A stretch of DNA of 64,000 bases from Streptomyces flaveolus (GCF_014648815.1 NZ_BMRV01000020.1:1-64000); one strand, 5' to 3'; shown: positions 41,304 to 50,951, numbered from the stretch's first letter. Numbers and translations are program-made. Notes: generated from the letters alone by a model not told the origin.

Positions 41304-42404
41304 TCAGCCCGCGATGTCCCCGTAGCCCTCGACCTCGCGCGGGTCGCGGGGGCCCGGGCCGGTGTAGCGGGCGGAGGGGCGGACCAGTCGGCCCGTCCGC
41401 TTCTGCTCCAGGATGTGCGCCGACCAGCCGGCCGTGCGGGCGCAGGTGAACATGGACGTGAACATGTGGGCCGGGACCTCGGCGAAGTCCAGCATGATGG
41501 CCGCCCAGAACTCGACGTTGGTGGCCAGGACACGGTCGGGACGGCGGTTGTGCAGCTCTGTCAGGGCCGCCTTCTCCAGGGCCTCCGCGACCTCGTAGCG
41601 CGGCGCGCCCAGTTCGCGGGCGGTGCGGCGCAGGACGCGGGCGCGGGGGTCCTCGGCGCGGTAGACGCGGTGGCCGAAGCCCATGAGGCGCTCGCCGGCG
41701 TCCAGGGTCTTCTTGACGTACGCCTCGGCGTCCCCGGTGCGCTCGATCTCCTCGATCATGTGCAGGACGCGGGAGGGCGCGCCGCCGTGCAGCGGGCCGG
41801 ACATGGCGCCCACGGCGCCGGACAGGGCCGCGGCCACGTCCGCGCCGGTGGAGGCGATGACGCGGGCGGTGAAGGTGGAGGCGTTCATGCCGTGCTCGGC
41901 GGCGGAGGTCCAGTAGGCGTCCACGGCGGCCACGTGCTTGGGGTCGGGCTCGCCGCGCCAGCGGATCATGAAGCGTTCGACCACCGACTGGGCCTTGTCG
42001 ATCTCGCGTTGCGGGACCATCGGCAGGCCCTGGCCGCGCGCGGACTGGGCGACGTAGGACAGGGCCATGACGGCGGCGCGGGCGAGGTCGGCGCGGGCCT
42101 GCTCGGCGTCGATGTCCAGGAGGGGCTTGAGGCCCCAGACCGGCGCCAGCATGGCGAGCGCGGACTGGACGTCGACGCGGATGTCGCCGGAGTGCACGGG
42201 GATGGGGAAGGGCTCGGCGGGCGGCAGTCCGGGGTTGAACGCGCCGTCGACGAGCAGGCCCCACACGTTGCCGAAGGAGACGTGTCCGACCAGGTCCTCG
42301 ATGTCGACCCCGCGGTAGCGGAGGGCACCGCCCTCCTTGTCGGGTTCGGCGATCTCCGTCTCGAACGCGACGACTCCCTCTAGCCCGGGTACAAAATCGG
42401 ACAT
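41304..42404 (-). CDS. Citrate synthase-family enzyme (second citrate synthase)
   Basis: 366 residues. Catalytic regions are visible: HGMNASTFTARVIAST, SGPLHGGAPSRV (His), GFGHRVYR (His) and an Asp in the VEFWAAIMLDF region. The sequence fits the dimeric Gram-positive/methylcitrate synthase group rather than the large hexameric type. Primary citrate synthase of S. coelicolor lies elsewhere, so this is likely an additional citrate or 2-methylcitrate synthase. The ATG at 42404 follows GAGGAG. It is divergent from pdxH. Confidence 0.9.
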   Translation of the reverse strand: MSDFVPGLEGVVAFETEIAEPDKEGGALRYRGVDIEDLVGHVSFGNVWGLLVDGAFNPGLPPAEPFPIPVHSGDIRVDVQSALAMLAPVWGLKPLLDIDAEQARADLARAAVMALSYVAQSARGQGLPMVPQREIDKAQSVVERFMIRWRGEPDPKHVAAVDAYWTSAAEHGMNASTFTARVIASTGADVAAALSGAVGAMSGPLHGGAPSRVLHMIEEIERTGDAEAYVKKTLDAGERLMGFGHRVYRAEDPRARVLRRTARELGAPRYEVAEALEKAALTELHNRRPDRVLATNVEFWAAIMLDFAEVPAHMFTSMFTCARTAGWSAHILEQKRTGRLVRPSARYTGPGPRDPREVEGYGDIAG

Positions 42405-42658
42405 CAGGCGGCTCCTCGTGGTCGTGATGTGTGGCGACCGGCGCGGGGACGAGTGCGGTCGTCCCCATGGATCCACGGCCGTGCGCGGCTCGCGGTCCCT
42501 GCGGTCACCCGTGTGATGCCCCGTCCGGCGGGCGCTCATCCAACCGGGACGGAACCAGCACGATATCCCCGGGTGTCACCTTTGGGGAGGGGTCGCGGCA
42601 CTCAGTGCCACTCAGTGACGAAGGACACCGCGGAGCGGAGCCGCGCGGATACGGCAGG

Positions 42659-43336
42659 ATGGCCGTCGTGACCGACCGCGATGCCGTCCCCTTCGATCTT
42701 CCGTCGATGCGCAAGCAGTACCGGGCCGACGGGCTCGCCGAGAGCGAGCTCGCCGCCACGCCCCTCGAGCAGTTCGCGCGCTGGTTCAAGCAGGCCGCGA
42801 CGGAGGGCGGCCTGTTCGAGCCGAACGCCATGGTGGTCTCCACGGCGGACGCCGAGGGCCGGCCCAGCTCCCGCACGGTGCTCCTGAAGCACTTCGACGA
42901 GCAGGGCTTCGTCTTCTACACCAACTACGACTCCCGCAAGGCGCGCGAGCTGGGCGAGAACCCGCACGTGTCGCTGTTGTTCCCCTGGCACCCGATGGCC
43001 CGCCAGGTCATCGTGACGGGCGTGGCGCGGCGGACCGGGCGGGACGAGACCGCCGCCTACTTCCGGACCCGGCCGCACGGCTCGCAGCTGGGGGCGTGGG
43101 CCAGCGTCCAGTCCGCGGTGGTGCCCGGCCGGAACGCCCTGGACTCCGCGTACGCCGAGCTGGCGGCGCGCTATCCGGAGGGCGAGCGGGTGCCGGTGCC
43201 GCCGCACTGGGGCGGCTTCCGGGTGGCGCCGCGGGCGGTGGAGTTCTGGCAGGGCCGGGAGAACCGGCTGCACGACCGGCTGCGGTACGTGGCGCAGGCC
43301 GACGGGAGCTGGCGGGTGGAGCGGCTCGCTCCGTGA
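42659..43336 (+). CDS. pdxH: Pyridoxamine 5'-phosphate oxidase
   Basis: 225 residues. Oxidises pyridoxine or pyridoxamine 5'-phosphate to pyridoxal 5'-phosphate with FMN. Full-length PdxH pattern: SMRKQYRADGLAESELAATP at the start, RTVLLKHFDEQGFVFYTNYDSRKAREL (FMN site), LFPWHPMARQVIVTGVARR, and the C-terminal WGGFRVAPRAVEFWQGRENRLHDR. The ATG at 42659 is used; an in-frame GTG three codons on is possible. It is divergent from citrate synthase. Confidence 0.93.
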   Translation: MAVVTDRDAVPFDLPSMRKQYRADGLAESELAATPLEQFARWFKQAATEGGLFEPNAMVVSTADAEGRPSSRTVLLKHFDEQGFVFYTNYDSRKARELGENPHVSLLFPWHPMARQVIVTGVARRTGRDETAAYFRTRPHGSQLGAWASVQSAVVPGRNALDSAYAELAARYPEGERVPVPPHWGGFRVAPRAVEFWQGRENRLHDRLRYVAQADGSWRVERLAP

Positions 43337-43376
43337 ACCGCCGGGCGGGCCCCGCGGGTGCGGGCGCGGGGGTGCG

Positions 43377-43991
43377 TCAGCCCAGCGCTGCGTCCAGCAG
43401 GTCCGCCCACTGGGCCACGACCCGTTCGCGTCGGCCTGCGTCGTCGGTGAGGAGGTTGGCGAGGCCCAGGCCGCGGGCCATGTCCAGGAGGCCCTGGACG
43501 GTCTCGCGGACGCCGGGACGGCTCTCGTCGGCGCCGAGGAGGTCGACGGCGATGCGGTGGGTCTCGCGGCCGACGCGGGCCTCCAGCTCGGTCACCCGGC
43601 CGCGCAGCTGCTCCTCGTCGGAGGCGGCGACCCACAGGTGGAGCGCGGCCCGGAACAGGGGCCCGGTGTAGAGGTCGACCAGGGCGGCCACGACGGCGCG
43701 GCGGTCGTCGGCCGCCGCGCCGTCGGGGAACAGGGCGCGCAGGGCGCCCGAGCGTTCCTCGGCGACGTACTCGACCGCCGCCGTGAACAGGTCCTCGCGG
43801 GTCGGGAAGTGGTGCTGGGCGGCGCCGCGGGAGACGCCGGCGCGTTCGGCGACGACGGAGACCGTGGAGCCGGCCCAGCCGTGTTCGGCGAGGCAGGCCA
43901 CGGCGGCTTCGAGGAGCCGCTGCCGGGTGGCCCGGCTGCGGTCCTGCTTGGGTACTCGCTCGGCACGGTCGGCCGTGCTCACACCACCCAT
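43377..43991 (-). CDS. TetR-family regulator of the acyl-CoA catabolic operon
   Basis: 204 residues. The HTH is at about 20-65 (QRLLEAAVACLAEHGWAGSTV; AGVSRGAAQHHFPTREDL), followed by a ligand-binding region. It is the last gene of an eight-gene operon and its start overlaps the enoyl-CoA hydratase stop; the GTG at 43982 (GTGA) is an alternative start. Such TetR proteins usually sense an acyl-CoA and repress the operon. A candidate operator lies at 53485-53496 ahead of the first gene. Confidence 0.88.
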   Translation of the reverse strand: MGGVSTADRAERVPKQDRSRATRQRLLEAAVACLAEHGWAGSTVSVVAERAGVSRGAAQHHFPTREDLFTAAVEYVAEERSGALRALFPDGAAADDRRAVVAALVDLYTGPLFRAALHLWVAASDEEQLRGRVTELEARVGRETHRIAVDLLGADESRPGVRETVQGLLDMARGLGLANLLTDDAGRRERVVAQWADLLDAALG

Positions 43992-44713
43992 TCCGGATCC
44001 CGTCGTTCGAGGAAGGCCGTCATCCCCTCGCGGGCCTGCGGGGAGGAGAACAGCCGGGCCGAGAGCGCGGTCAGGTCGGCCGCGTCCCGGTCGAAGGCCT
44101 CCAGCACCCTAGCCGTGAGCAGCCGTTTCGTCTCGGCCAGGCCCTGCGGTGAGGCACGGCGCACACCGTCGAGGACGGGGGCGAGTACGACGTCCACGTC
44201 GGCGCCCGCCGCCGTGAGCAGGCCGGTGCGGGCGGCCTCGGCGGCGTCGAAGCGCTCGCCGGTGAGGCAGTACCGGGCGAGGGCGCGGGGGTCGGTGCGG
44301 GGCAGCACGGTGAGGCTGATGACGGCTGGGGCGACACCGATGCGGACCTCGGTGAAGGCGTACGTCGACGTGCTGGACGCGACGGCGACGTCGCACGCGG
44401 CGAGCAGGCCGAGGCCGCCCGCGCGGACGTGCCCGGTGACCCGGGCGATCACCGGTTTCGGCAGCTCCACGATCTGCCGGAGCAGGGCGACGAGCGCGTC
44501 CGGGTCGGGGGGGTCGCGCAGGTCGGCGCCGGCGCTGAAGGTGGTGCCGGTGTGGGTGAGGACGACGGCGCGGACGCCGGTGTCCTCACCGGCCTTCGCG
44601 AGCGCGTCGGCCAGGTCGGCGACGAGGGCGGCGGAGAGGGCGTTGCGGTTGTGCGGGGAGTCGAGGGTGAGGGTCTCGACTCCCCGCACGCGGGTGCGGT
44701 CGATCAGGGTCAC
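43979..44713 (-). CDS. Enoyl-CoA hydratase/isomerase-family protein
   Basis: 244 residues of the crotonase fold: LDSPHNRNALSAALVADL, FSAGADLRDPP (oxyanion Gly), GHVRAGGLGLLAACDVAVAS. The catalytic Glu region reads FTEVRIGVAPAV, so the usual Glu is uncertain and the exact reaction (hydration or isomerisation) is open. Start overlaps the ligase stop by GTGA. It belongs to the operon with ligase, dehydrogenase and carboxylase. Confidence 0.88.
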   Translation of the reverse strand: MTLIDRTRVRGVETLTLDSPHNRNALSAALVADLADALAKAGEDTGVRAVVLTHTGTTFSAGADLRDPPDPDALVALLRQIVELPKPVIARVTGHVRAGGLGLLAACDVAVASSTSTYAFTEVRIGVAPAVISLTVLPRTDPRALARYCLTGERFDAAEAARTGLLTAAGADVDVVLAPVLDGVRRASPQGLAETKRLLTARVLEAFDRDAADLTALSARLFSSPQAREGMTAFLERRDPEWVV

Positions 44714-46278
44714 GGGCGGCCTCGCAGTTCACGGCGGAGGATCTTGCCGCTGGCCGCCCGGGGCACGGCGTCGATGAAGGTGACCCGGCGGACGCGTTTG
44801 TAGGGGGCGACGCGTTCGGCGACGTACATCATGACCTCTCCTTCGGTGGGTCCCTCGGCGGGCGCCCGGCGCACCACGTGGGCGTGCGGCACCTCGTTGC
44901 CGTCGTCGTCGTGGGCGCCGACGACGGCCGCGTCGGCGATGCCGGGGTGGGTGAGGAGCAGGGCCTCGAGTTCGGCGGGCGCCACCTGGAAGCCCTTGTA
45001 CTTGATCAGTTCCTTGACCCGGTCGACGACGTACAGCCAGCCGTCGGTGTCGACGTGGCCGACGTCCCCGGTGTGCAGCCAGCCGTCCTGGTCGATCATG
45101 GCGGCGGTGGCGTCGGGACGGCCGAGGTAGCCCTTCATGACCTGGGGGCCGCGGATGAGGATCTCGCCGGACTCGCCGGGGCCGAGGTCCCTGTCCGGGT
45201 CGTCGAGGGAGACGACGCGCATCTCGGTGCCGGCGATGAGCTTGCCGACGGTTCCGGGCGGCGCGTCGGCCATGGCGTCCAGCGGGACGACGTGGGTGCC
45301 CGGGGACAGTTCGGTCATGCCGTAGGCCTGGCCGACGGGCGGCAGGCCGAGCCGCCGGGAGCAGGCGGCGGCGAGTTGCGCGTCCAGGGGGGCGGCGGCG
45401 CTGACGATGTACTTCAGCGAGGACAGGTCGTAGTCGGCGACCAGGGGGTGCTTGGCGAGGGCGAGGACGATCGGCGGGGCGACGTACAGGCCGGTGATGC
45501 GGTGGTTCTGGATGGCGGCGAGGAACTGCTCCAGGTCGAAGCGGGGCAGGACGACGACGGTGGCGCCGAGCCGCAGCGGGGCGTTCATGAGGGCCGTGAG
45601 CCCGTAGATGTGGAACAGCGGGAGCACCGCGAGGATGCGGTCGCCCGGTCCGGCCGCGATGGCGGGCTGGAGCTGGGCGAGGTTGGTGGCGATCTGCCGG
45701 TGGGTGAGCATGACGCCCTTGGGGGTGCCGGTGGTCCCCGAGGAGTACGGCAGGGCGGCGACGTCCTCGGCCGGGTCGATGGCGACCTCGGGTTCGGGGG
45801 CGGTCGAGGCCAGCATGTCGATGAGGGAGCGGTGGCCGGACGCTCTGTCGCACACGAAGATCTCCCGGACCCCGCCCGCGAGTTCGGCGGCCCGGCGGGC
45901 GACGCCCAGGAGGGGTGAGACGGTGACGACCCAGCGGGCCCGCGAGTCGGCGAGCTGCTTGGCGAACTCCTCCGCCGTGGCGAGCGGGTGCACGGTGGTC
46001 ACCGAGGCACCCGCGCGGGTGGCGGCGTAGAAGGCGAGCGGGAAGGCGACCGTGTTCGGGCTGTGCAGGGCGAGGACGTCGCCCTTGCGCAGGCCTGCCT
46101 CGGCGAGGGCGGCGGCGACGCGCCGGTGGAAGCGGTCCACCTGCTCGTAGGTGAGCGTGGTGCCGTCGGTGCCGTCGATCAGTGCCGGGGTGTTCCCGAA
46201 CACGGCGGCCCGGCCGAGCACGGCGTCGTGGATGGGCAGTTCGACGGGCGGGACTTCTGCGTACTCGCTGCGGAACAC
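44710..46278 (-). CDS. Acid-CoA ligase of the 4-coumarate/cinnamate:CoA ligase family
   Basis: 522 residues, the same length as S. coelicolor cinnamate/4-coumarate:CoA ligase (SCO4383, from memory). AMP-binding motif SSGTTGTPKG, TELSPGTHVV, GYLGRPDATAAMIDQDGWLHTGD (A8 hinge region) and the catalytic Lys near the C-terminus in PRAASGKILRREL. The GTG at 46278 follows GGAGGAA. In this operon its natural substrate may be a branched or aromatic acid that is then dehydrogenated and carboxylated, not coumarate itself. Confidence 0.9.
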   Translation of the reverse strand: MFRSEYAEVPPVELPIHDAVLGRAAVFGNTPALIDGTDGTTLTYEQVDRFHRRVAAALAEAGLRKGDVLALHSPNTVAFPLAFYAATRAGASVTTVHPLATAEEFAKQLADSRARWVVTVSPLLGVARRAAELAGGVREIFVCDRASGHRSLIDMLASTAPEPEVAIDPAEDVAALPYSSGTTGTPKGVMLTHRQIATNLAQLQPAIAAGPGDRILAVLPLFHIYGLTALMNAPLRLGATVVVLPRFDLEQFLAAIQNHRITGLYVAPPIVLALAKHPLVADYDLSSLKYIVSAAAPLDAQLAAACSRRLGLPPVGQAYGMTELSPGTHVVPLDAMADAPPGTVGKLIAGTEMRVVSLDDPDRDLGPGESGEILIRGPQVMKGYLGRPDATAAMIDQDGWLHTGDVGHVDTDGWLYVVDRVKELIKYKGFQVAPAELEALLLTHPGIADAAVVGAHDDDGNEVPHAHVVRRAPAEGPTEGEVMMYVAERVAPYKRVRRVTFIDAVPRAASGKILRRELRGRP

Positions 46279-46295
46279 GGTTCCTCCACGGGGGG

Positions 46296-47441
46296 CTAGT
46301 ACGACTTGGGCAGGCCCAGGGTCTGGTGGGAGACGTAGTTGAGAATCATCTCCCGGCTCACCGGGGCGATACGAGCCACGCGCGACGCCGTTATCAGCTG
46401 GGCGAGTCCGTACTCGCGGGTGAGGCCGTTGCCGCCGAGGGTGTGCACGGCCTGGTCGACGGCCTTCACGCAGGCCTCGCCGGCCGCGTACTTGGCCATG
46501 TTGGCGGCCTCGCCCGCGCCCATGTCGTCGCCGGCGTCGTACAGATGGGCCGCCTTCTGCATCATCAGGCGGGCCAGTTCGAGGTCGATGTGGGCCTGGG
46601 CGAGGGGGTGGGCGATGGCCTGGTGGGCGCCGATGGGGGCCTTCCAGACGGTGCGTTCGCGGGCGTACTCGACGGCGCGGGTCAGGGCGTAGCGGCCCAT
46701 GCCGATCGCGAAGGCGGCGGTCATGACGCGCTCGGGGTTGAGGCCGGCGAAGAGCTGGAGGAGTCCGGCGTCCTCGTCGCCGACGAGGGCTTCGGGGGGC
46801 AGCCGTACGTCGTCCAGGACGAGCTCGAACTGCTTCTCCGCGGCGTTGAGTTCCATGTCGATGGGGCGCCGCTGGAAGCCTTCCGCGTCGCGCGGGACGA
46901 TGAACAGGCAGGGCTTGAGTGTGCCGGTGCGGGCGTCTTCGGTGCGGCCGACGACGAGGGTGGCGTCGGCGATGTCGACGCCGGAGACGAAGACCTTGCG
47001 GCCGGTGAGCAGCCAGTCCCCGCTCGCCGGGTCGCGGCGGGCGGTGGTGGTGATGCGGTGGCTGTTGGAGCCGGCGTCGGGCTCGGTGATGCCGAAGGCC
47101 ATCAGGCGGCTGCCGTCGGCGAGGGCGGGAAGCCACTTCCGCTTCTGGGCCTCGGTCCCGAAGCGGGCGATGACGGTGCCGCAGATCGCCGGGGAGACGA
47201 TCATCATGAGCAGGGGGTTGCCGGCGGCGCCCATCTCTTCGAGGACGAGCGAGAGTTCGGTGATGCCGCCGCCGCCACCGCCGTATGCCTCCGGCAGGTT
47301 GACGCCGATGTAGCCGAGCTTGGCGGCGTCCTGCCAGAAGCGCCTGTTGTCGGTGCCGAGCGTGCGGGGGTGGCTCCTGGCGAAGGCCGATACCGCTTCG
47401 CGGAGGGACTTGTGCTCTTCGGATTCGATGAGGGTGGTCAC
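46296..47441 (-). CDS. Acyl-CoA dehydrogenase
   Basis: 381 residues with FAD acyl-CoA dehydrogenase motifs: FGITEPDAGSNS near residue 120, GNGLTREYGLAQL near the C-terminus. It oxidises the acyl-CoA made by the ligase to the enoyl-CoA, passing electrons to ETF. A catalytic Glu in the C-terminal third cannot be assigned with certainty by eye. Only 17 bases separate it from the ligase, so they are co-transcribed. Confidence 0.92.
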   Translation of the reverse strand: MTTLIESEEHKSLREAVSAFARSHPRTLGTDNRRFWQDAAKLGYIGVNLPEAYGGGGGGITELSLVLEEMGAAGNPLLMMIVSPAICGTVIARFGTEAQKRKWLPALADGSRLMAFGITEPDAGSNSHRITTTARRDPASGDWLLTGRKVFVSGVDIADATLVVGRTEDARTGTLKPCLFIVPRDAEGFQRRPIDMELNAAEKQFELVLDDVRLPPEALVGDEDAGLLQLFAGLNPERVMTAAFAIGMGRYALTRAVEYARERTVWKAPIGAHQAIAHPLAQAHIDLELARLMMQKAAHLYDAGDDMGAGEAANMAKYAAGEACVKAVDQAVHTLGGNGLTREYGLAQLITASRVARIAPVSREMILNYVSHQTLGLPKSY

Positions 47442-47474
47442 TGTGCTCCTTCGGGTGCGGGTCTCGTCGTGGCT

Positions 47475-47498
47475 GGTCGCGCAGTTCCCCGCGCCCCT
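47475..47498. repeat. Streptomyces intergenic GC repeat core, copy 3
   Basis: A 24-base core identical in reverse to 25537-25560, in the 55 bases between the dehydrogenase and carboxylase alpha genes. It touches the carboxylase stop codon, so it may add an RNA structure inside the operon. Confidence 0.65.
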
Positions 47499-49338
47499 AG
47501 GTGCCCTGGACCACCGCCAGTAGAGAGCCCACCGCGACTTGTTGTCCGGTGACGGCGTGCAGGTCGGTGAGCGTTCCCGTGACCGGGGCGGTGATCTTGT
47601 GTTCCATCTTCATCGCCTCCAGCCACAGGAGGGCCTGGCCCGCCTTTACGGTCGTGCCTTCGGTCAGGCCCTCCGCGACGCGGACGACCGTGCCCGGCAT
47701 GGGGGCGAGGAGGGAGCCGGGGGCGTGCTGGGTGGCGGGGTCGGGGAAGCGGGGCAGGGGGGTGAGGGCGGTGGTGTTCGCGTGGACCTGGTCGCCGTAG
47801 TGGGCGATCTCGTACGTGTGCCGGATGCCGTCCGTTTCGAGGACGACGCGGGCGGCGTCGGCGTGGACGACGCGTACGCCGTCGGCGGCGAGGCCGTCGC
47901 GGGTGTGGCGGTAGCGGACCTCGTGCTCCTCGCCCGCCATGGCGTACCGCTTGACCTGCGGCTGGGACGGGACGTTCCGCCAGCCGCCGAACCGGGAGCG
48001 GCCGTGGGCGTCGGCGAGGGCGGCGGCCAGTGGGGCGAGGGGGTCGGGGGCGGGCTCGGTGAGGGCGGCGAGGTGGCGGTCGTAGAAGCCGGTGTCCATG
48101 CGGGCGGAGGTGAACTCCTCGTGGCGCAGGGAGCGGACGAGCAGGTCCCGGTTGGTGACCGGGCCGTGGATCGGCGCCCGTTCCAGGGCGCCGGCGAGGC
48201 GGCGGACGGCCTCCGCGCGGGTGGGTGCGTGGGCGACGGCCTTGGCGAGCATCGGGTCGTAGTGGACGCCGATGTCGTCGCCGTCGGTGTAGCCGGTGTC
48301 CAGGCGGATGCCGTCCGGGACGGCGAGACGGTGGAGGCGGCCGGTCTGCGGGGCCCAGTCCCGCGCCGGGTCCTCGGCGTACAGGCGGGCCTCGACGGCG
48401 TGGCCACGCGCGCGCGGGGGGTCGGTTTCGAGGGCGTGGCCCTCGGCGACGCGGAGCTGGAGGGCGACCAGGTCGATGCCGAAGACCGCCTCCGTGACGG
48501 GGTGTTCGACCTGGAGGCGGGTGTTCATCTCCAGGAAGTGGGCCCTGCCGTCCGCGACGAGGAACTCGACGGTGCCGGCGCCGGTGTAGCCGACGGCGCG
48601 GGCGGCCCGGACGGCCTGCTCGTGCAGGTCCTCGGTGAGCGACGCGGTCAGTCCCGGCGCCGGGGCCTCCTCGATCACCTTCTGGTGGCGGCGCTGGAGG
48701 GAGCAGTCCCGGGTGCCGAGCGCCCACACCGTGCCGTGCGTGTCGGCGAGGATCTGCACCTCGACGTGGCGGCCGTTCTCCACGTAGGGCTCGACGAACA
48801 CCTCGCCGTCGCCGAAGGCGCTCGCCGCCTCCGCGCGTGCGGCGGTCAGCTCGGCGTCGAGGTCCGCCAGGCGCCGTACGACGCGCATGCCGCGTCCGCC
48901 GCCGCCCGCCGCGGCCTTGACCAGCACCGGCAGGTCGGCCTCGGTGACCTCCCCCAGGGGCGCGATGCCCATCAGTTCCTTGGCGCGGGTCTTGGACGCC
49001 ATCGCCTCGATGGCCTCCGGCGGCGGCCCGATCCAGGTCAGGCCCGCGTCGGTGACGGCGCGCGCGAAGCCGGCGTTCTCGGAGAGGAAGCCGTAGCCGG
49101 GGTGCACGGCGTCGGCGCCGGCGGCGACCGCGGCCTTCACGATGAGGTCGCCGCGCAGGTAGGTGTCGGCGGAGGCCGTTCCCGGCAGGCGGACCGCGGT
49201 GTCGGCCACGCGCGCGTGGAGGGCGTTCTCGTCGGCGTCCGAGTACACCGCGACGGTCCGGATGCCCGACTCCCGGCAGGTGCGGAAGACGCGGCAGGCG
49301 ATCTCGCCCCGGTTGGCGACGAGGACGGAAGTGATCAC
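47497..49338 (-). CDS. Acyl-CoA carboxylase alpha subunit (biotin carboxylase plus BCCP)
   Basis: 613 residues. Biotin carboxylase domain about 1-445 (VLVANRGEIACRVFRT; KAAAGGGGRGM at the ATP site; EMNTRLQVEHPVTE), then a linker and a biotinyl domain with EAMKMEHK, Lys577 being the biotinylated residue. It carboxylates biotin with ATP and HCO3-. The stretch between the central helix and the ATP loop (ELMGIAPLGEVTEADLPVLV) looks a few residues shorter than usual. The start GTG at 49338 has GAGGGACC before it; the gene is upstream of the dehydrogenase. Confidence 0.92.
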   Translation of the reverse strand: MITSVLVANRGEIACRVFRTCRESGIRTVAVYSDADENALHARVADTAVRLPGTASADTYLRGDLIVKAAVAAGADAVHPGYGFLSENAGFARAVTDAGLTWIGPPPEAIEAMASKTRAKELMGIAPLGEVTEADLPVLVKAAAGGGGRGMRVVRRLADLDAELTAARAEAASAFGDGEVFVEPYVENGRHVEVQILADTHGTVWALGTRDCSLQRRHQKVIEEAPAPGLTASLTEDLHEQAVRAARAVGYTGAGTVEFLVADGRAHFLEMNTRLQVEHPVTEAVFGIDLVALQLRVAEGHALETDPPRARGHAVEARLYAEDPARDWAPQTGRLHRLAVPDGIRLDTGYTDGDDIGVHYDPMLAKAVAHAPTRAEAVRRLAGALERAPIHGPVTNRDLLVRSLRHEEFTSARMDTGFYDRHLAALTEPAPDPLAPLAAALADAHGRSRFGGWRNVPSQPQVKRYAMAGEEHEVRYRHTRDGLAADGVRVVHADAARVVLETDGIRHTYEIAHYGDQVHANTTALTPLPRFPDPATQHAPGSLLAPMPGTVVRVAEGLTEGTTVKAGQALLWLEAMKMEHKITAPVTGTLTDLHAVTGQQVAVGSLLAVVQGT

Positions 49339-49352
49339 TGGTCCCTCACCCT

Positions 49353-50951
49353 TCACATTCGGAAGACGCCGAAGCCACCGCGCGCCCCTTCGTAGGGCGC
49401 GGTGTGGATGGCGGACAGGCACAGGCCGAGGACGGTGCGGGTGTCGCGCGGGTCGATGACGCCGTCGTCGTAGAGCCGCCCGGACAGGAACATGGGCAGC
49501 GACTCGGACTCGATCTGCTGCTCCACCATGGCGCGCAGTGCCGCGTCCGCCTCGTCGTCGTACGGCCGGCCCTTCGCGGCGGCCGACTGGCGGGCGACGA
49601 TGGAGAGCACCCCGGCGAGCTGCTGCGGGCCCATGACGGCGGACTTGGCGCTGGGCCAGGCGAACAGGAAGCGCGGGTCGTAGGCCCTGCCGCACATGCC
49701 GTAGTGCCCGGCGCCGTACGACGCCCCCATGAGGACGGACAGGTGCGGGACCCGTGAGTTGGAGACGGCGTTGATCATCATCGCGCCGTGCTTGATGATG
49801 CCGCCCTGCTCGTACTCCCTGCCGACCATGTAGCCGGTGGTGTTGTGCAGGAAGAGGAGCGGGATGTCGCGCTGGTTGGCGAGCTGGATGAACTGGGCGG
49901 CCTTCTGCGACTCCTCGCTGAACAGGACGCCCCGCGCGTTGGCGAGGATGCCGACCGGGTAGCCGTGCAGGCTCGCCCAGCCGGTGGTGAGGCTGGTCCC
50001 GTACAGCGGCTTGAACTCGTCGAAGTCGGATGCGTCGACGATCCGGGCGATGACCTCGCGCGGGTCGAAGGGGGTCTTGAGGTCGCCGGGGACGATGCCG
50101 AGGAGTTCCTCGGGGTCGTACTCGGGCGGCTCGGCAGCCGGCGGATCGGCGTACGCCTTGCGGTGGTTGAGGCGGGCGACGACGCGGCGGGCCTGGCGCA
50201 GGGCGTCCGGCTCGTCCACGGCGAAGTAGTCGGCGAGGCCCGAGGTGCGGGCGTGCATCTCGGCACCGCCGAGCGACTCGTCGTCGCTCTCCTCGCCGGT
50301 GGCCATCTTGACCAGCGGTGGCCCGCCGAGGAACACCTTGGCGCGCTCCTTGACCATGATCACGTGGTCGGACATGCCGGGGATGTAGGCGCCCCCCGCC
50401 GTGGAGTTGCCGAAGACGACGGCCACGGTGGGGATGCCGGCCGCGGACAGCCGGGTCAGGTCGCGGAAGATCGCGCCGCCGGGGATGAAGATCTCCTTCT
50501 GCGACGGCAGGTCGGCGCCGCCGGACTCGACCAGGCTGATGCAGGGCAGCCGGTTGGCGAGGGCGATGTCGTTGGCGCGCAGGGCCTTCTTCAGCGACCA
50601 GGGGTTGCTGGCGCCGCCGCGCACGGTCGGGTCGTTGGCGGTGATCAGGCACTCGACGCCCTCGACGACGCCGATGCCGGTGACGAGGGAGGCGCCGACC
50701 GTGTACTCGCTGCCCCAGGCCGCCAGCGGCGACAGCTCCAGGAAGGGCGTGTCGGGGTCGAGGAGCAGCTCGACGCGTTCGCGGGCGAGCAGCTTGCCGC
50801 GTTCGCGATGCCGGGCGACGTACTTCTCGCCGCCGCCCGCGAGGGCCTTGGCGTGCTCGGCGTCCAGTTCGGCGAGCCGGCCGAGCATGGCCTCGCGGTT
50901 GGCCCGGTGGTCGGGGCCGGCCGGGTCGACGGTGGTGGGCAGGACCGTCAC
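49353..50951 (-). CDS. Acyl-CoA carboxylase beta subunit (carboxyltransferase)
   Basis: 532 residues with the two crotonase-like halves of the carboxyltransferase: GGASNPWSLKKALRA in the first, GASYGAGHYGMCGRAYDP in the second with conserved Gly-rich oxyanion holes. It transfers CO2 from carboxybiotin to the acyl-CoA. The gene overlaps the AtuA gene stop by GTGA and is 14 bases from the alpha gene. The subtype (propionyl, methylcrotonyl or geranyl) cannot be decided from sequence alone, but the AtuA neighbour favours a branched enoyl-CoA. Confidence 0.93.
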   Translation of the reverse strand: MTVLPTTVDPAGPDHRANREAMLGRLAELDAEHAKALAGGGEKYVARHRERGKLLARERVELLLDPDTPFLELSPLAAWGSEYTVGASLVTGIGVVEGVECLITANDPTVRGGASNPWSLKKALRANDIALANRLPCISLVESGGADLPSQKEIFIPGGAIFRDLTRLSAAGIPTVAVVFGNSTAGGAYIPGMSDHVIMVKERAKVFLGGPPLVKMATGEESDDESLGGAEMHARTSGLADYFAVDEPDALRQARRVVARLNHRKAYADPPAAEPPEYDPEELLGIVPGDLKTPFDPREVIARIVDASDFDEFKPLYGTSLTTGWASLHGYPVGILANARGVLFSEESQKAAQFIQLANQRDIPLLFLHNTTGYMVGREYEQGGIIKHGAMMINAVSNSRVPHLSVLMGASYGAGHYGMCGRAYDPRFLFAWPSAKSAVMGPQQLAGVLSIVARQSAAAKGRPYDDEADAALRAMVEQQIESESLPMFLSGRLYDDGVIDPRDTRTVLGLCLSAIHTAPYEGARGGFGVFRM

